Source of the DNA: Thermoplasmata archaeon
GTDB lineage: Archaea > Thermoplasmatota > Thermoplasmata > Thermoplasmatales > Thermoplasmataceae
DNA: 8,819 nucleotides
Direction: 5' to 3'
NCBI GenBank assembly: GCA_021797025.1
Contig: JAKAAK010000131.1
Coordinates: 1 to 8,819, forward strand
The notes under the pieces are model-generated. The model worked only from the letters and a program-made list of their open reading frames with translations, made no database searches and was not told the origin of the DNA. Positions 7,479-8,819 of the stretch are shown here, piece by piece (positions within the stretch are counted from its first letter, which is position 1; each line of letters opens with the position of its first letter). The translations under genes and the position numbers were made by a program.

Positions 7479-8579
7479 ATGCAGGAAAATTTTGTAATTC
7501 CGGATAATAAATCACTTGTGAATCTTTCAAGCGACATATTCTCACACTTCGGCTTACGAACAGAAACAGATGGCATAGGACTGGAATATAAGCATAAAAA
7601 ATTATGTTTTATCCTTCTCGATGGTCTCGGATGGAATATATATGAAAAGACCGGCATTAAGTTCAGGACCGAAATGAAATGCACATCGGTATTCCCTTCC
7701 ACAACATCAAATGCACTGTCATCCTTTTTCCTGAACCGCAATCCGGGGCAGCACGGTATAATCGGTTACCAGCTTTATATACGGCAGCTGGGATCCATAG
7801 TAAATATACTGGGATATACTTCATCGGCAGCCTATATAAGGGATTCCATGGAACGGGCATATCCAATGGCTTCAATTTTTAATTATGAATCGAAGATAAC
7901 ATCCCTGAACCGCGCCGGCTATTCTACGGTAAATATCATACCGGCTTTTATCAATAAAACCGCATTTTCCACCCTGCTGTACGGCAACAACAATACCGAT
8001 ACTTTCTCCAATGTTTTCCACAGCTTTTCTGTACTGGAAGACAATCTCAAAAAGGGAACTGATTTTATCAGCTTCTATCTTCCCGAGGTTGATCAGACGG
8101 CACATAAACTGGGGCCATACGATCAGTACACGGTAGAAGCTGCGAGATATATCCTCCAGAGGATAATTTCAATAATGGAAAAATATGCTGATTATGATTT
8201 TGTGATAACCGCTGATCACGGCCATGTAGAGGTGGGCAATACCATCAACCTGGGGAACGATTCCGGGCTCATGGACATATCAATTCTTCCACCATATGGC
8301 GATTCACGTGCACTGTTTTTAGAAAACAAAGATGAAATAAAAGAGTATATGGAAAAGCATTACCGGAATCTGGAAATGGTATCAAAGGACGATAGCATGT
8401 ATTCCACCCTGATGGGTAAGATCGATACCAGCGTCATGCCCAAACTACCCGGACTGATAGGAATATCAAAGAATAATGATATCTACCATTTCCCGCTCAA
8501 TCAGAGAAAGTATACAATGAAGGGAGCACACAGCGGATTGCTGAAAGAGGAAATGGAAATTCCGGTTTTAGTCTTTTAA
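7479..8579 (+). CDS. Alkaline-phosphatase-superfamily phosphodiesterase / nucleotide pyrophosphatase
   Basis: The 366-residue protein belongs to the type I phosphodiesterase/nucleotide pyrophosphatase family (PF01663-like). All two-metal-site motifs are visible: FILLDGLGW (Asp48), VFPSTTSNAL (nucleophile Thr75 or Thr76), LPEVDQTAHKLGP (Asp205, His209), ITADHGHV (Asp246, His247) and GAHSG (His351). NPGQHGIIGYQLY (88-100) after the nucleophile is typical of archaeal members. No signal peptide or membrane segment is evident, so it probably acts in the cytoplasm on a phosphoester or pyrophosphate. The start lacks a Shine-Dalgarno site but follows a TATA box at leaderless spacing. It lies 31 bases after cbiA on the same strand, which hints at, but does not prove, a link to cobalamin phosphate chemistry. 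Substrate cannot be told from sequence. The end, ahead of a T-rich stretch, is intact. Confidence 0.85.
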   Translation: MQENFVIPDNKSLVNLSSDIFSHFGLRTETDGIGLEYKHKKLCFILLDGLGWNIYEKTGIKFRTEMKCTSVFPSTTSNALSSFFLNRNPGQHGIIGYQLYIRQLGSIVNILGYTSSAAYIRDSMERAYPMASIFNYESKITSLNRAGYSTVNIIPAFINKTAFSTLLYGNNNTDTFSNVFHSFSVLEDNLKKGTDFISFYLPEVDQTAHKLGPYDQYTVEAARYILQRIISIMEKYADYDFVITADHGHVEVGNTINLGNDSGLMDISILPPYGDSRALFLENKDEIKEYMEKHYRNLEMVSKDDSMYSTLMGKIDTSVMPKLPGLIGISKNNDIYHFPLNQRKYTMKGAHSGLLKEEMEIPVLVF

Positions 8580-8626
8580 TATCAATAAATAAAAAATTCT
8601 GTTCCGATTAGTAATATATGATTTAT

Positions 8627-8639
8627 GTTTTTGTCTTTA
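8627..8639 (+). terminator. Possible T-rich archaeal terminator
   Basis: GTTTTTGTCTTTA lies about 50 bases after the phosphodiesterase stop. Archaeal termination commonly uses such U-tracts without a hairpin. The rest of 8580-8684 holds nothing else beyond the inverted repeat and promoter region of the next gene. Confidence 0.3.
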
Positions 8640-8650
8640 TTCTGGTTAAG

Positions 8651-8672
8651 AAATATTTATTTATAAATATTT
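8651..8672 (+). promoter_or_regulatory. Promoter region of the second MFS gene with a perfect 9-base inverted repeat
   Basis: AAATATTTA (8651-8659) and TAAATATTT (8664-8672) are exact reverse complements separated by TTTA. The block also supplies TATA-like sequence 24-31 bases before ATG 8685, so a protein binding the palindrome would cover the promoter. Its composition is only A and T, so chance symmetry is quite possible. Confidence 0.4.
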
Positions 8673-8684
8673 AATTAGCTAACA

Positions 8685-8819
8685 ATGTCCGAATTACCCA
8701 TGTCAAAGAAGTCAATTAATATAACAGTAGCACTAATGGCCTTTTCAGGATTGCTCATTATTTATGTTGAAACCATGATAGTTCCTGCAATACCGATTTT
8801 CATTACATTCTTTCATTCA
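8685..8819 (+). CDS. MFS transporter, N-terminal fragment cut by window edge
   Basis: ATG at 8685 opens a frame that stays open for 45 codons to the right edge. After a short basic start (MSELPMSKKS) comes a hydrophobic segment with GLLIIYVETMIVPAIPIF (residues 23-40), the first-helix pattern of drug-efflux-type MFS proteins, where an acidic residue lies mid-helix before an IVPAIP-like motif. This suggests the multidrug/DHA2-like group rather than the sugar-porter-like transporter at 3678-4913. The start is favoured by TATA spacing for a leaderless mRNA; ATG at 8700 (Met6) is the alternative. Substrate cannot be told. Confidence 0.7.
   Translation, partial: MSELPMSKKSINITVALMAFSGLLIIYVETMIVPAIPIFITFFHS

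Overview
The window looks like a chromosomal segment of an archaeon, most likely of the Thermoplasmatales (Ferroplasma, Thermoplasma, Cuniculiplasma relatives). This is inferred from AT-rich TATA-box promoters just ahead of genes that lack clear Shine-Dalgarno sites, heavy use of AGG/AGA for Arg and ATA for Ile, and a TPP riboswitch ahead of an MFS transporter, an arrangement known from this archaeal group. No rRNA, tRNA, CRISPR array, insertion sequence or attachment site was seen. Coding density is high; the longest non-coding stretch (4914-5103) holds a riboswitch and two divergent promoters.

Left part, minus strand: positions 3611 down to 1 hold 1203 codons of a very large superfamily 1 helicase that runs off the left edge. 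Its order is DUF4011-like N-terminus, Walker A, a long helical insertion, Walker B and the later helicase motifs, then the start of an MTES_1575/Vsr-like nuclease domain whose first expected catalytic Asp appears to be Ala. Upstream of it on the same strand (4913-3678) is a 12-TM-type MFS transporter preceded by a TPP (THI-box) riboswitch at about 4940-5022, so it is probably a thiamine or thiamine-precursor importer shut off by TPP.

Right part, plus strand: from a promoter region divergent to the riboswitch start cbiG (5104) and cbiA (6089), overlapping by 11 bases, which act in anaerobic cobalamin (B12) synthesis at ring contraction and at a,c-side-chain amidation. They are followed after 31 bases by an alkaline-phosphatase-superfamily phosphodiesterase (7479-8579) with a complete set of metal ligands. 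It may have its own leaderless promoter, and its link to cobalamin is suggestive only. After a 105-base gap with a T-rich terminator candidate and a perfect inverted repeat, a second MFS transporter starts at 8685 and runs off the right edge.

Together the centre of the window is a small vitamin-metabolism neighbourhood: TPP-controlled transport one way, cobalamin synthesis the other. The helicase may be a genome-maintenance or antiviral protein. The most interesting items are the archaeal TPP riboswitch with its compact P3 and possible leader micro-ORF, the Hhe-like helicase with a seemingly degenerate nuclease, and the phosphodiesterase beside cbiA.
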